Source: Glandiceps talaboti (lineage: Eukaryota; Hemichordata; Enteropneusta; Spengelidae). Taken from it: 64,000 bases of DNA. Below the pieces are notes generated by a model. It was not told the DNA's origin. It made no database searches and was given only the letters and a program-made list of their open reading frames with translations. Of this stretch, positions 1 through 13,702 are shown piece after piece. A program made the position numbers and the translations under genes. Numbering within the stretch: the stretch's first letter is position 1; the number at the start of each line of letters is the position of its first letter. The stretch covers positions 24,642,676-24,706,675 of the forward strand of contig NC_135550.1 in assembly GCF_964340395.1 (NCBI RefSeq), in the 5' to 3' direction.

Positions 1-517
1 AGTACTATTTTATAGATTTTTACAACTTTTTATCCATCTCCCCAAAAAGTGGCCAACCAACACCTTGTAACTGGAGTATCATCAGGTCACTAATGCACCC
101 AGCACATGGACCACAGTCTTTTTGCGGCTTCACTGTCTGTCTGCCTCTCTCTTTCTCTCTCTTTTTTTTTTATACTTGAAAGGTAGACAACCCTTACGGT
201 GTGTAAACAACTTCACCAAGCCCCTTAATAAATGGACTTTGCTGTGAACAAGAAGGGTATAGACACACTTTGGTAAATGGCTTAACCCACCAAGTTTAGA
301 TTTCCACACCTACTTCTCATTCTTGAAGTCTTCACCAGGAGACTAATTTAAGCCCTCCAGTCAACATTATCTCAACTATCCCACACTATTTGTCCTGTGG
401 GTTCCTTCACACTTTGGACTTTGTTTTCTGTTAAAATACTGGAAACATTTTCGCTACAAAGCTCTTTTTGTCAAAGCTGTCAATGTCGTAAGTGGGCTGC
501 CAAATAGTCTGGGGATG
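1..517. other. Non-repetitive stretch, no gene seen
   Basis: I see no convincing exon here. The only notable structure is a pyrimidine-rich tract at about 132-170 (CTGT, then CT, then T runs). The adjoining reverse-strand open frame stops at 518. No reverse-strand AATAAA is visible between 1 and 517 that would mark the end of a gene on that strand. Confidence 0.6.
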
Positions 518-814
518 CTAGTCCACCTTGCCTTTGACTAGGCCAATAGAATCCACATACTTGGTAGCATTAGCTGTATTTCTGACTGTGTTAGAGTAAG
601 GGTAAAATGAATTTGATGCCAGACCAGCCATTTTAGCTGCATTGGTGTTGAAATTAAGACAGATACGTGGGCTTGAATGTAAAATATAAACAGTGACGTT
701 TTGTTCTTTGTAGTAGTTCATACCTACACACTTTGGAAAATAACTCCAGTATGCCACAATTGATTGTTCTAGTAATACTGTGCTGAAAGACGTGCCCAAG
801 TGCCTAGCATACCA
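518..814 (-). CDS. Possible terminal exon or coding relic, unrecognised product
   Basis: The reverse strand is open for about 98 codons, from a possible acceptor (aacag, just above 814) to a TAG near 518. There is no ATG at the head of the frame, so it would have to be an internal or last exon rather than a whole gene. The predicted peptide has a mixed, protein-like composition with stretches such as SIVAYWSYFPKCVG and NTNAAKMAGLASNSFYPYSN, unlike the Leu/Phe/Ile-rich frames common elsewhere in the window. I do not recognise a family. The acceptor has a weak pyrimidine tract and no poly(A) signal was found beyond the stop. A chance frame or a decayed pseudogene remains quite possible. Confidence 0.2.
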   Translation of the reverse strand, partial: WYARHLGTSFSTVLLEQSIVAYWSYFPKCVGMNYYKEQNVTVYILHSSPRICLNFNTNAAKMAGLASNSFYPYSNTVRNTANATKYVDSIGLVKGKVD

Positions 815-3800
815 CTGTTAACCTGTATGTCCTGACAAAATGTCAGACACATAAGCTATTCCTTACAGATATGTGTTTTATTTGTGGCAACTCTAAACTT
901 GTATATGTTGTAAAATTAAAAGAAACTGCTTAGAGTATTGATTTCTATTCTTTACCATCGTAATGCTTAACTTTGATTTATTTTCAAATGTCAGAAAATT
1001 TGAACTTTTTGCACTGTCTTTTGTATAACCAAACTTTCAAACTAGATATATCATGGATTGGTCCTGTCATGGCATTGCATGGCATTATTGGGTGAGTGAG
1101 TTGAACCGCTTCAAACTTCTTTTCATTTAGCACTTGAATGGAAGCTATGATACACATGTTTGCAAAAACTCAAAACACCATAGGAATAAGTAGAAATCAG
1201 ATTTGAAGCTGCTTTTCATATTCAATTGATTTTCAACTTTTGTTTTCCTGTCATGAAAAAAAAAACAATCAGTGCTGTAGCAACACATAATAAAGGTTAG
1301 AGTGGCTTCTCCATGCCATCATCATCATCATGACGACCATTGAACTATACACCAGCATCATTTCTAAAAGTTTTGTAAAAAAAAAAAAGTTAAAAAAAAA
1401 AAAATAGGTGTCAAGTGAAAAGATTGAAAGAAAAGTCAGTGTGCAGGTGCACTCCATACTGACAGATGTATGGTGGGATGATTTGAAAGTCAGAACAACG
1501 GTATGAAGCAAGGCAAACAGATCGATGGTAGTTAGGATGATGGTATGTTTGCACAGTCCCTGGACTAGAGATCCACATCATTAAGACAGTGAATACCTAA
1601 CAATGCCAACTAATGGACAAGGGTGTCTCAAGCCTTTCCCATTGTCACACACTTTAATGGCGCTATCATGAACTCGGCACAGGTGTACCTAGTTTCATTC
1701 TTTTATACTCACGTCATGGGAGGTAAGAGGTCCATTAATTAAGAAGTCACAAAAGGAAAAAAACATTCCTCGGCTTGCCAAAAAGCTGCAATCGGGTCAA
1801 TTAAGTTTTCCAAGTGAGCTAAGTTTAAGTTGTCCCATGTGACCAATGTTTACAAGTGATTTTTTTTCCATGGTGGTTCCAGTTTCTTTTATTATTCTTT
1901 TTTGATGACTTTGAGATGTTAACTTCATTCAAGATGAAATTATATCACTTTAGTCAGGTTTTGATGTCTGTATATTTGTGCTTTCTCTTTTTCAAGTATC
2001 TAAATAAGTTGCTCTCAATAAGTTTGGATATGTTGTTTAGACCAAATATTTGCTGACCATGAAGACTGTCAGCATAGTATTTCCATACATTTGTACACTG
2101 GAAATGATCACAGAGTGTACTTTCCTTTATCCCAACCATTGATACCTACACACAGACCTCAAGTGGCAACCATTTAAATGTTGTGACACCAGATGGCAAA
2201 TGGTTCTTAAGCTTCTCCATCCTGGCCTTTCTCTAGTCCTTATCAGACAGGGCTTTTATTGTTTTAGATTACAACTTTATTGGGCCGACTGAAGCCTTGC
2301 ATTGGTTGTACAAAGTGTAGATTACCAAATGAACAGTCCGCGTGCCAGGGTTAATTTGACAGAACGTATGTCAAGTGTATCCCTACAGATGAGTTCACCA
2401 ATTTTAATTTGGCAAACTCAGCTGCTCACTAAGTGGTTAGGCCCTAGTACATTATAGAATTTGTGCCGGCTGTCGGAGATTCTTATTCCCACAGTGGGGC
2501 GTGCACTGGATCAGTGTTTATGGGTTGGATGCATCATCAGTGATATCGGTCTCTCCGGGATTTCATTTTCTCATCACCAAGAAGTAATACAGTTCTCTCC
2601 TTTCAAGATGAAGCGGCTACTCATTGATAAAAGAACCACGTATTGCGTTGCAAGTTTTGCCCCCTCGCACATTTAAAAGGTTGTTTATGTCAGTATCATG
2701 AGATCTGAAATGAATACAGCTACTTCCCATCGGCTTCATTTGAATGCCGAGCATGTTCGGATGGAAATTTTTTCAATTGGAACTTTCCAAATAAATGCTT
2801 GGTTTGATGCTTCAATTGATCACTGATACACTTTTATCTGTACGAGTACTACCAATTCTCTGATTGACAAGTTTTTCACTAAATTAGAAGAGCATCTGTT
2901 GGTCCGTTTGTTTTGTTTGAAAGTCTGACCCCGATGATGAAACCTGTCAGGAGGGGGGTTTTCATCAAGGCACTGATCCATTAGATATCGCCTGCAATCA
3001 TCAGTTTTTTCATTTATCCATATAGACTTTTCGTCGGCATATTGATAGTTTTGTAGCTGAGTAACAACAATAATTTGATCGTACACCAGCATATTGCCCA
3101 ACCAACCATATCTATATCATTTTTCTTTCAAATTGATGAAGGTCTACATGTAATTGAGGAAGCAATCAGTGTTCTGGGGGATAACTTTACCAGCAATAAA
3201 CCGCTGATATGCCGATTATGCCATCCTTATGTGAACCTGTGATTGGAAGTTCTAAATGAGATGGTTTCATTGCAAGTACTTGAATGCCATGCATCTAGAC
3301 TGATGTTATAATAAGTCGGGACATATGAAACACGATGCACACAAAAATGGAGTTTCCTTGTTGTGATAAACAAAAGGCATGTCATATTTTACATTTCATA
3401 TTTTACATTATTACCAGCAGTGATGGATTATGAGTATTTTGGTCGTAATTGTCTTTCTGTCAAACTTCTTGGATCGAGCTATTTTGCAATTGGTGTTACT
3501 GGTATTGTTTCTGTGTTTGTGAAGGGTTCAACACCATAGTATTTCATTTCTAAACAAGTTAGTTTCAATCACTGATACAGGAATATCATATATTTCATTT
3601 GCTTCACCTTTTGATTATTAGAAGGATTGGTAGTAACGTGGCCAAAAATTCTTGTTGTTTTGAATTGATGACAGAGGCAAGGCTGATGAACACCTGATAT
3701 TGTATTGTTTTTCATACCACTATGCATGTCATACCATCAAGCAACATGCATGAATGTAATATTTAGATGCTAGTATACAGTGCCGGGTTGATGATGTGGT

Positions 3801-4930
3801 TGTTTCTGGCTTTTATTCAAGTCAAATTTGTCATCCTGTATAAGGCTGGCTCCATTAGCATTGGTCTTCAGTTATACCAAGATATTCAATAGATATGCAT
3901 GGACATAGTAGATTTTTATACCAGATTGAAATAAAATCAGGGAAAGAAATGTATGGAACTAGCAACCATGCCGTCTGTACACTATTCAAGATATGAAAGC
4001 CAACTGTGTAGAACGGCAGATTAGAAAACAACTTGTGGCTTTGTACTTCTATTGAAGAGTCATACTTGGTTCTACCAGCTTGCTGCAAAGGATGACCAAT
4101 GTAAGAATTGGGAAAAAATTATGAAAAGCTATATAAGACAACAATAAGGGATGAATTCAGGGGTTTTTTTTGTCAATCTACTTTATTATTTTGATTCTTT
4201 GACAGCAATTTGAAGTGAAATGAAAACTAGATTGTCTTAGCAGGCATTTGACAGCAGTGTTTTCAAATGTAGTTCGCCATATTGTACAAAAATTGTCTCA
4301 ATACCTCAAACCAGAAATGGCAATGAAGTATGTATTCCAAACGGTTTGAATTCATCGCTACAGCCTTCTATGCTATTACCATGAAAATTTATATATATAT
4401 TTATAAAACACAACATATATTGATTTTACTATGGTATTATTTTGAATCGTAATCTCTTTATTTGATTTCAAAATTCAGTTGTCACCAGAAAGGCCAATTG
4501 TCCAGCCATTCACAAAACGCATGGGCTGTGAGGACTTCAAAGGCAGTAGATGAAACTAAGGACTTTATAAATACATGAATATGGTGTAAATAATCTAATC
4601 AATGGCAGTTCTATTAAATCATTCTCAAATGGCTCTAACAATTTGATGGAAGATTTGACCTTAGAGTTTCTTCTATAGCCATCACAATTTCTCACATGAG
4701 ATTGACAATTATGGAACAGTTATTGAGCAACTTTACAATTCGGTATTGAACTCTTAATTGTAATTGTCATTAGAGAACAAATGTAATAACACCCAGAGTT
4801 AAGGATATTTCAGAAAATGACCAAACTAAAGATACAAAGTGTTCACTGTGATTAAAATGCTTCTGTATTTTAAGATTTACTATCAGGTCCTTGTGATCAT
4901 TTATATGCAGGCCTCAAACCATTTTGTCTT
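815..4930. other. AT-rich single-copy DNA, no gene supported
   Basis: There are short simple repeats: an ATC run near 1317-1332 and A runs at about 1377-1405. Short open frames exist, for example 2461-2676 on the + strand, which is somewhat GC-richer than its surroundings. None has a recognisable domain or paired splice signals. Confidence 0.55.
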
Positions 4931-5012
4931 CAGGTTCATAAAGTCCTCTATCAAAATTCATTTTGTTGTGGGTAGTAAAATCCTCTATCAAAAACTATTT
5001 TATTTTGGATGT
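4931..5012. repeat. Short tandem duplication, 37-bp offset
   Basis: The motif tcctctatcaaaa occurs at 4944 and again at 4981, each followed by a related T-rich stretch. These are two imperfect copies in direct orientation, consistent with a small slippage-type duplication. Confidence 0.6.
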
Positions 5013-5015
5013 CAA

Positions 5016-8000
5016 AGTTAATTTCTAGGTTCTAGTCACACCATATACTTAGTTTGAGAGCAGACAAATTTGAATTCAATTGAATTGAACCTGATTCCAT
5101 CAAAGTGAACAAAAAATTATACAATCTTTGAAAGTAGTAAGGGAAAAAAATATGTCAAGGACCACGGAAATAGTTCCCTCAGAACTAATCAAAAGTCCAT
5201 GGACCAAATACAAGATACTCAACTATACCGGAAAATCTTTGAGTATTGTCGTATACCAAGGTATAATACTATGGAAAAGACACATTCATCATAGTCGTAC
5301 TGTAGTTTCATCCTAATATTGGCCGCTTCTGTACAAACTGTATGTAGGCTGTAGTAATTATCAAAGGATTACCATATTATTGAACTTAGTTGGAGGATTG
5401 TAAAATGGTAACATCGTGAATCATTTGTGTCATCAAGTGTTTGAGATTTGGTTTATGCACGATTTTTGTACATCGTAGTTATTTTGTAGGACTTTGTAGT
5501 TTTACTAAAAAAATGGCAATGTGATACTTTCATATTACTCAGAAATGTTCTCTCTCATTTACTGAAGTGCTACTATATTGTAAACTGAAAGCAAGTCAGA
5601 TTGTTGAGGCAAAACATTATAGTTGAATTGTTTTGAGACCATGCAGTTTCATACCGTTAATAGTGGAACAACAACAGAATGTACCAAATCACTGTCAGTT
5701 TGAAACAAAAAAAATAATCTTAAATGTTTGCTCAGACAGCTGAACTTAAGTACAGTGTATTGGGATGGTTTCAAAGGAATAAAAAAGTCCTCATTTGGTT
5801 GATGTAATAACTGTTATCTTATACAGAGAAAATTACTAAACCTCAAGCAGTCCACCGAGAAACTTGCTGGTTACTGTGTACAAAGCTAAGAGATTAGAAT
5901 TTGATGATTTATTAGTGAGTTGCTAATCGATGCAGCAACTTTACCTTGTCTGTCTTTTTAAATGACTGGCACTTCAAAGATCACAGCGTGTCAGCTGTTG
6001 TTGTGACTTACACCATAACCAACCTCATTGAGAGTGAGACCAAGACAGCACCACATGCTATACTATCTAGAAAGCTTTAACGGATGTAAAGTGAGTCGCT
6101 GCAAATGGACACTTGAAAAATGCTAATGAGTGTGCCTTCATATAGTCAGAGTACTGAAACAAAAGAAATTTTAACCACCCCCTCCAAAAAATTTTTTTTT
6201 TAAATGGTGTTATAGTAAAGTCGGTAGCATACACGACACACGGTAGACTTGTTAGAAGGTAAGGAGGTATGGTAAAGTGGATTGCATTGCATTGATTGAC
6301 AGACTGACTTGTTTTACTTGATTGTGAAAGGCCGACTGGTTAATGTTTCCTAGTGCCAGTCTCAAATGAAACAGAAAGTGAATTTTAGGCAAGCTAAAAA
6401 GAGCTTGATGTTTATTCTATTGCAGTAATCTCTACCACCTGTCATTAAACCACACCAATTCTTACTCCCCTGAGTTGCTGACGGCAAAATATCTCTTTCA
6501 ACGTTCATAATGGAATGAGTTTTCATCCTTTATTCAGGTCCGTGTTTTTTTAAAAATATATAATACCCAACTCTTCAGTGATGGAAAAATGTCAACTATG
6601 TATGTGGATCTGTAGCTTATGATATATTTTCCTGTGTTCAATGCTTCCCAAATAAATATATTTTGATCAGGTAGAAATTTGACTTGCGTTATTTTTGGAC
6701 TTTCCACTGTGCCAGAACCACAGAGTACAATAAAAGTTGGAACCGCATACCGCCCACACATATAGGCAGACACAGGGTGCAATTAATTGGGCTGATATGT
6801 TGATGGATACACGTTTATATAGCTATTGCAGTACTATTCCTTCTTAATGAAGTTTTTCTTTGCTCCATTTATGCAGTTCAGTATAGCCTTAGGACATAGA
6901 GATTAAAGGAGTCATGTTATAAGAGAGATAGAAAAAAAATTAAGCATTAATGGTGAATCGTGTCAGAGCTCTTTAACATTTAAAGGTAACAGTATATGGC
7001 AAGAGTGCATGACCTACAATTATAGGCTTGCTGTATACTGCATTGCACCTTGTAGGTTTCTGTTATGAAGATCTGATGAGGACATTTGTAGACTGATAAA
7101 CTGATATTTTATTCATTTTGTTTTAGTTGCACCAAAGGTCAACCTGTGACAAATGTTGATATCTAGCAAATAACTACCGATTAGTCTCAACATAGTTATC
7201 CAGCTCAAATCTTTATATAAAAGTCTCCCCCATTTTGTTGATGAATGCAAATTAAAGGATATTTTCCCAAATTTTGAAAAAAGAGAATGGAAACTGATAC
7301 ATAGGCACTGGGCAGATAGTGGTAAACATACCCTGCGGAATACAAATGTCAGATTTTGTCATTTTCATTATTCTGGGGTTTTTTTTTTTTTGTAAGGCAA
7401 GGGTTTTTTGAACTTCTATAAAGAGAGAATGATTGATCTTGTCAAATCAAAATGTTTGATACACGTCATGAAGATTTTGGTGGGCAACTTTGTAAAATGC
7501 CTGGGGAACTCACAGTTAGATTTTACCTTAGTACTCACTGCCCATACCAGAATAGTGATTGTTACATAGCTTTTAGAAAACACAACTTTATACACGTTAG
7601 ATAGTGATCATACATCAACATTGAATTCAGAAATGTTCAGCATGCACCGTTGAGTGCTCTGTCATAGCCACTGACTTTATGTTTATTCCTATTTAATGGG
7701 AAAATTGGAAGTAGGTGTATACAGGGATACGTTATCCCAAGGGAAAATTCCTGTTATCAGGGGATCGCTCCTAGTTCTTTGAGTATTGTATTGTATTGAC
7801 ATGAATATAGCACTTTCTACGAGAAACTTTTCAATCTTTCTTTAAGATTGATGCAAAAAAGAAGCCACATCATGCAATATGCAGTGCCTAAATTCCACTG
7901 AGTTGTAGGTATGTGTAAAAGCATATCATGTCATGCATTGAAAGTCAAAACAGGTGGTGAAACCCAACTTTTTAAAATTTACAGCGTGTAAATGATACAT

Positions 8001-11000
8001 GTCGTTACCTGACGCTCCTCAATGCGTTGTACGTACGCCTATGTAGTTTATGATATGTATCTAATTTGATTTCCACAATCATTCACTGTTGTATGACTTA
8101 AAACACCCCATATGATGTGTGCTTAAGTGCACAGATATGCATTCTCAACTAAATCACATTTCACAATTCCTATTGAAGTGGACATCTCCAACACATTTTG
8201 TACAACTATACATTTATAGCACAAATTAACATTATAGCCCAATTGAACGATTTTAAAGTAAAATTTATGCCGTTTAAGACAATTTTTAGCTCCACTACAT
8301 ATACAGTGTGTGTTAAAGAAGGTACTACACCCGTATCACTTTTCTCTTTTTTTCTCAAGTCGCCAATGTATGAATTAAATTGTAATGTCCTCAGCAGTAT
8401 GCTGTGATATACAAAACTAAAGCAAACATTTGACTTTTTGTGGAAAATTTAAAGTGCAGATTTTTTTTAAAATCACTTGATCGCAATTATGTAAGTTTAT
8501 GCCATAATAAATATTCCCAGTACAGGAACAAAAAGAATTGGAAAGATGGAAAGATAAAATCTTTAGAAAATTTTTTTTTTTACGTCATTAAAATACATTA
8601 GGAGGAAACGTTTAAGGATGACTGCACTTGTATAAATGCTGTGACAACATCTGTAAAGCAATTATTAAGGTTGACACACCATTTATCACTTACTTGCTCA
8701 ATGTCCATAAGTTTATGCTAATGATGGGAAAATATAGACACACAGAGAGTCATCTACTGCACTCTATCCTTCAACCTAGTAATCTAATTTCTATGTATTT
8801 AGTGGGGGTGAATTTCATACCAAATTCACGTCTACCCACAGGCTATGCATTTTCAGTGTGTGTAGTATCGATACATTGGAGTAATATACACAAACAATAG
8901 AAATATTATGATATTGTGTATGTATAGTATGAAACAAATATCAAAACAAAGACAAAAATGTCATGGGAAGCATTATAATTATGAGGAACAGCAAAAAATT
9001 TGATTGTTGAAATTCCAAGTAAGCCTTATCATCAAATTGAGTTACACCACCAAGTGAAGTGTACATGTAATGAGTAAGCCTTACCTCTGTATGTTTGTGT
9101 CTATCATTCAGTTTGAAAGTGTTTGTCTGTCTCTAGATCTGAGAATATGTTGTCGAGATGAACGTGTGTGTCTGTCACTGCCATGTATGTGTGTTTTTAC
9201 AGTGAGAAAACACATCACTCACGGAAAGTATGCTGTCAGTGGGGAGCCAGGTATTAGAAGTCCACATACAGCCGAGCTGTGCAGCTGTATGCTTTTGCAA
9301 GTGATATGACACAGTGACGTCAGAACGTCTACGGAAATCAGAATGAGATGTAGTTACTCATATACAAATATTGATTATCCCAAATGACACTAAGGGGCTT
9401 TGGAGTGGTGTAGAAGCGCCTGTTACCACAATATTTTTCTTACTGAAGGGATACTTTAGATGTAAACATATAGTCCTGTTGAGTTTTCCAGTATCTCAGT
9501 TTACAATCCACACCTGCGTGTTTCTCTGCCAGCTTTTCAAGATCATAGTTCTTGTTTACTGTTTAGCTTCTTCCTTGATTCACGGCTGTTGTGACTGCTT
9601 TCTGTTGGTAGACATTGTTATGAGCCAGTGTTGTATGGTCTGCCATTGTCACAAAATGTTTGGATTGTTTTATAACATGACTCCCCAGAAATCCCAAATT
9701 CTGCTGTTAATTGTTTTTGAACTGAAGTGTGAGATAAACTCATGATGATATTCAAAAGATGTAAACACAACAAATATGGAACAAAAATCCTTCTATCTTG
9801 GACATTTTGTAGTTGTGTATGCAAACATTCAAATAAAAAAAAAATGAAACAAAAACACCTCATTATTTGACTTGCAACCCTATATTTAAATAGAAATAAA
9901 ACAAACCCCCAATATTTTTGTATACTTTATTTTATTACCTACATAAGAAAATACAAATTTGTGCAATTCAAGATGTCAAGCATACAGAGGTTGATTGTAG
10001 ATAATGGTAGTCAGAAAGGATACACACTTTCAATGAAACAAAAACCCCAAATCTGTCTTTTGAGAATTAATACTTTAATCTGTATAGCTGTCATGCGATA
10101 TTGAAAGAGTACTATTGTCCCCAGTATTATGAAATTTGATTTGTGTCGGAGTGAAATTAAGACTAAAAATTGACTGATATCGCCTAAAAGTGGTGATGGC
10201 AGACAGACAGACATTGACCCTGTAGAATGTTTGAATTCCTATGAAATCTGTTACTCACTGGAACATATCTTATTTCATGCAACTCTCATTAGGATGTTAG
10301 CTTTGCTGAAATGTTTGCGCTGTAATAGTTAGGAAAGCAAGCTAATGATGGTCATTTATCGTCCTGGAGTGTTTATTTTTTGGCTAGTTTGACAGAACAA
10401 GCATTCAACACATGAACACGCGAGAGAAAAAAAATGTTTTTAATGTAGTGATAATCACCACGAAACGTTGTTACGCTAAATTATCTGAACATCAAATTCT
10501 GAAAGATATTATTACATCTGACATATCAAAAATTAATAGAAGGATTTAGAAGTTGGTGTTGAAATCATTGTATCTGTGATTTGTTAGTACTGTAACTATA
10601 GGATTATTATGGTGTACAAAATGGCCAAAATATTCAACTAGTTTCGCGTTTTGAACTGAATTTCAACAAGGAAGTATTACCTTTTTCGATTGAACAAAAC
10701 AGAATTATGATATTTATTAAACAAAAGAATGTGTATGAATAAAAACATGCACAATACAGCAACATTTATCGGTAAGTATAAAAAAGATAACAATGGTTGT
10801 AAAAATTCCAAATATTCGTAGTTCTGAATACAAGGGTTGCACTGAAAATGGACCAGGTGAAATGAAATAACAGTATACTATTATCTAAGCAGTTTTATGT
10901 AAATCATGAAAGTTGTATTAGTTATATGATTAAAAGTCTTAATTCTAACATTTCATAGCTAGTCCAGTAAGTCCGCAATTTGCCAAACAAAATTTTTGAA

Positions 11001-12250
11001 AGAGAGTACTGCATTTGTTGTATCATTCTGTTGTTGGAAAGAGGGGGAAGTTATGTACAGGAGAATTGAATTTTGTAGCCTACTCTTATTGTCGGAAGAT
11101 TTTCTCTGCATTTAACATGAAGTGTAAGGAATGCCAGTAAAATGTAAAACAGCGTGGCAGGTGTTACTGCCCAATGGCAGGCATCAACAGAACAGATGTC
11201 TTCTTGGTTCTAGTCCAGGTAGTCACAACTTGAAACAGTACCTTTGTTCTTAGTATATAGTTTCTCTTCCATTGAGTAATTTAGTCCTACACTAGATTAA
11301 TCCTTCTAGCATGTAAAGTCATCATTCTCTTTGTTGTAAGAGGCAGGGAACACACTTTTCTTTTCCTCCGCTACTTAAAAAAAAAAAAAAAGATGTCCCC
11401 TTCATAGTATCATTGAAAAATGAGAGCAATTCTGAGCTTTTATGAGAAGACCCTCCATGACGTGTGTATCCCACCACACAGTTGGTAAATCCGGGGTGGG
11501 GGAAGGATTTGGGCTTTGTCTCAACTCAGTTAAGCATTCCATGTTGGCATTAACAAATCAGATTCATTAGTGTTTAAAGTTGACAAGTAGTTAGTGCAAT
11601 TAGTTGGTATTTCAGCAGTGCAGGAACTGGCATGCTCTTTACACATCCTTGACAATCCAGATTTCCTGCTTAATCGCACATAGTCATTCACTGGAGACAA
11701 AAGCCGCAACATTGCAAAATGTTAATGGGCTGCCAGCAAAGATGCTTAAGTGTTTGTTGTGGGTATTCCTGATTACTGTAAGATAGTCTGATGATGAGGT
11801 TTTCTTCATAAGGCGACACTCTTCCTGACTAAATCATGCTTTGTTTTCATAACTGAGCCTCTAAGGAAATCAGTAACAAAAACTTGGTTTTTGAGGTTTG
11901 TTTTTATGGAATTGCAATGTCCACTTTGGCAGTACTTGATATCTTGACAGGAAGACTTGACACAGGAAAGGGTTGACACAAGTGATTGTTTATTAGATAT
12001 AGAAAAAAGAATTTTCCTCTGATAATTATACAGTGTTCTTAGTTTCAAAGTACTTTAAATAAAAGTAGTACAAAACCAACTTGATTCTTCAACTAGTTTC
12101 ACACCATGAGTGGGCGTTTTCAAGAATTTAATTAAATTAAATAAAAATAAAACTCAATCATTTATTTTGTACAAAACATTCCAGAACAAGGAAACAATGT
12201 GTTTGGTTATAAATACTGTTATATTTTATTAGTAGTAGTAGCATGATACT
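5016..12250. other. AT-rich single-copy DNA, no gene supported
   Basis: About 7 kb without a clear gene. A good-looking acceptor (ttctattgcag, ending at 6425) opens into about 26 sense codons, but no donor or family match was found. The 9371-9745 frame is Cys/Leu/Phe-rich and unrecognised. A tiny perfect hairpin (gggata-cgt-tatccc) lies at about 7723-7737. Homopolymer runs are common. Confidence 0.5.
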
Positions 12251-12260
12251 GGATGTTGGC

Positions 12261-13053
12261 TAGTGGTCAACATTGTGGTGTTCATAATATAGAAAGTTCT
12301 CAGTAATGGATAGCTGTCAACATTGTGGTGTTCATAATATAGAAAGTTCTCAGTAATGGCTAGTGGTCAACATTGTGGTGTTCATAATATAGAATGTTCT
12401 CAGTAACGGCTAGCTGTCAACATTGTGGTGTTCATAATATAGAAAGTTCTCAGTAACGGCTAGCTGTCAACATTGTGGTGTTCATAATATAGAAAGTTCT
12501 CAGTAATGGATAGCTGTCAACATTGTGGTGTTCATAATATAGAAAGTTCTTAGTAACGGCTAGCTGTCAACATTGTGGTGTTCATAATATGGAAAGTTCT
12601 CAGTTATTGCTAGCTGTCAACATTGTGGTGTTCATAATATGGAAAGTTCTCAGTTATTGCTAGCTGTCAACATTGTGGTGTTCATAATATGGAAAGTTCT
12701 CAGTTATTGCTAGCTGTCAACATTGTGGTGTTCATAATATGGAAAGTTCTCAGTTATTGCTAGCTGTCAACATTGTGGTGTTCATAATATGGAAAGTTCT
12801 CAGTTATTGCTAGCTGTCAACATTGTGGTGTTCATAATATGGAAAGTTCTCAGTAATGGCTAGCTGTCAACATTGTGGTGTTCATAATATGGAAAGTTCT
12901 CAGTAATGGCTAGCTGTCAACATTGTGGTGTTCATAATATAGAAAGTTCTCAGTAATGGATAGCTGTCAACATTGTGGTGTTCATAATATAGAATGTTCT
13001 CAGTAACGGCTAGCTGTCAACATTGTGGTGTTTTTATTATATAGAAAGTTCTA
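12261..13053. repeat. 50-bp minisatellite, 16 units
   Basis: Units begin every 50 bp exactly from 12261 to 13011 around the core tcaacattgtggtgttcata. The last unit is broken by an insertion (tttttattatatag) and runs into unique DNA. Variants differ at three sites: the head (tagtggt or tagctgt), the middle (agaaag, agaatg or ggaaag) and the tail (cagtaatgga, cagtaatggc, cagtaacggc or cagttattgc). Units 7-11 are all ggaaag plus cagttattgc, a block of recent local homogenisation. Units 14-15 resemble the left end. The length is not a multiple of 3 and no frame stays open. Confidence 0.97.
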
Positions 13054-13102
13054 GGTGATTTGCTTTATTAAAACTGAGATAGTTCCTTAAAAAAGATATG
13101 AA

Positions 13103-13608
13103 ATGCACAAGACATTAAACATGTGTTATGACAATATATTGCTCAATATCAGAAATCAAATGAACTGGATGTATTTTTGGGCACTTCTTTTAATGGTACT
13201 TCATAATGGTGGTCATACATGGTTACCAGTTCACTACAGAATACTGTATAAAGTACTCCTGATCACCTATAAAGCACTTACATTGTAACACCACTACATC
13301 TAGTTATACATCAGATCTGACCTGTGTTAAAACTACTCCTTGTGTTACTTCGCACCAGTGATAACAGCCTGCTACACGTCCCTCAGTGTAAACTCAAATT
13401 GTATGGGGAATGCCCATTTTCACATGCCACCCCACTGTTATTGAACGCTCTACCTGTTGAACTACTCAGTCACCCACTTTTACAAGAAAGACATTAAGAC
13501 TCATCTTTTTGCAAGCTATAGGACATTTTCAACTCCATTTTTTGTTTTGTTTTCTTGTCTTGTTCAGTGTCTTTGAACATTCCTGGAGGCAGGTGCTTTA
13601 TAAATGTA
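13103..13608 (+). mobile_element. Truncated, decayed CR1/L2/Rex1-like non-LTR retrotransposon, 3' end
   Basis: This is the last part of the reverse-transcriptase ORF and the 3' UTR of a non-LTR (LINE) element. The visible conserved tail is WLPVHYRILYKVLLITYKAL at about 13219-13278. After a frame change comes LRTSDNSLLHVPQ, KLKLYGE, FSHATP and NALPVELLSHP from 13348 to 13494. After another frame change comes KKDIKTHLFAS at about 13484-13515. In intact elements of these clades the same motifs occur in this order just before the stop. Two frame changes and several stops show it is dead. The 3' end reads ggtgctttataaatgtaattga and passes straight into a TTGA microsatellite, the typical ending of these elements. 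The reverse-transcriptase core and everything upstream are missing. The 5' break lies at or just after the 50-bp minisatellite. The exact clade cannot be decided from this tail alone. Confidence 0.87.
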
Positions 13609-13702
13609 ATTGATTGATTGATTGATTGACTGATTGGCCGACCGACTGACTGACTGACTGTCTGACTGACTGACTGACTGACTGACTGACTGACTGACTG
13701 AC

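Noticed and set aside
6426-6505. 26 open codons after ttctattgcag
   Set aside because: No donor, no homology recognised, and the frame closes quickly.
12261-13053. CRISPR-like regular repeat array
   Set aside because: Units are contiguous 50-bp copies with no unique spacers, in animal-type DNA, so this is a minisatellite.
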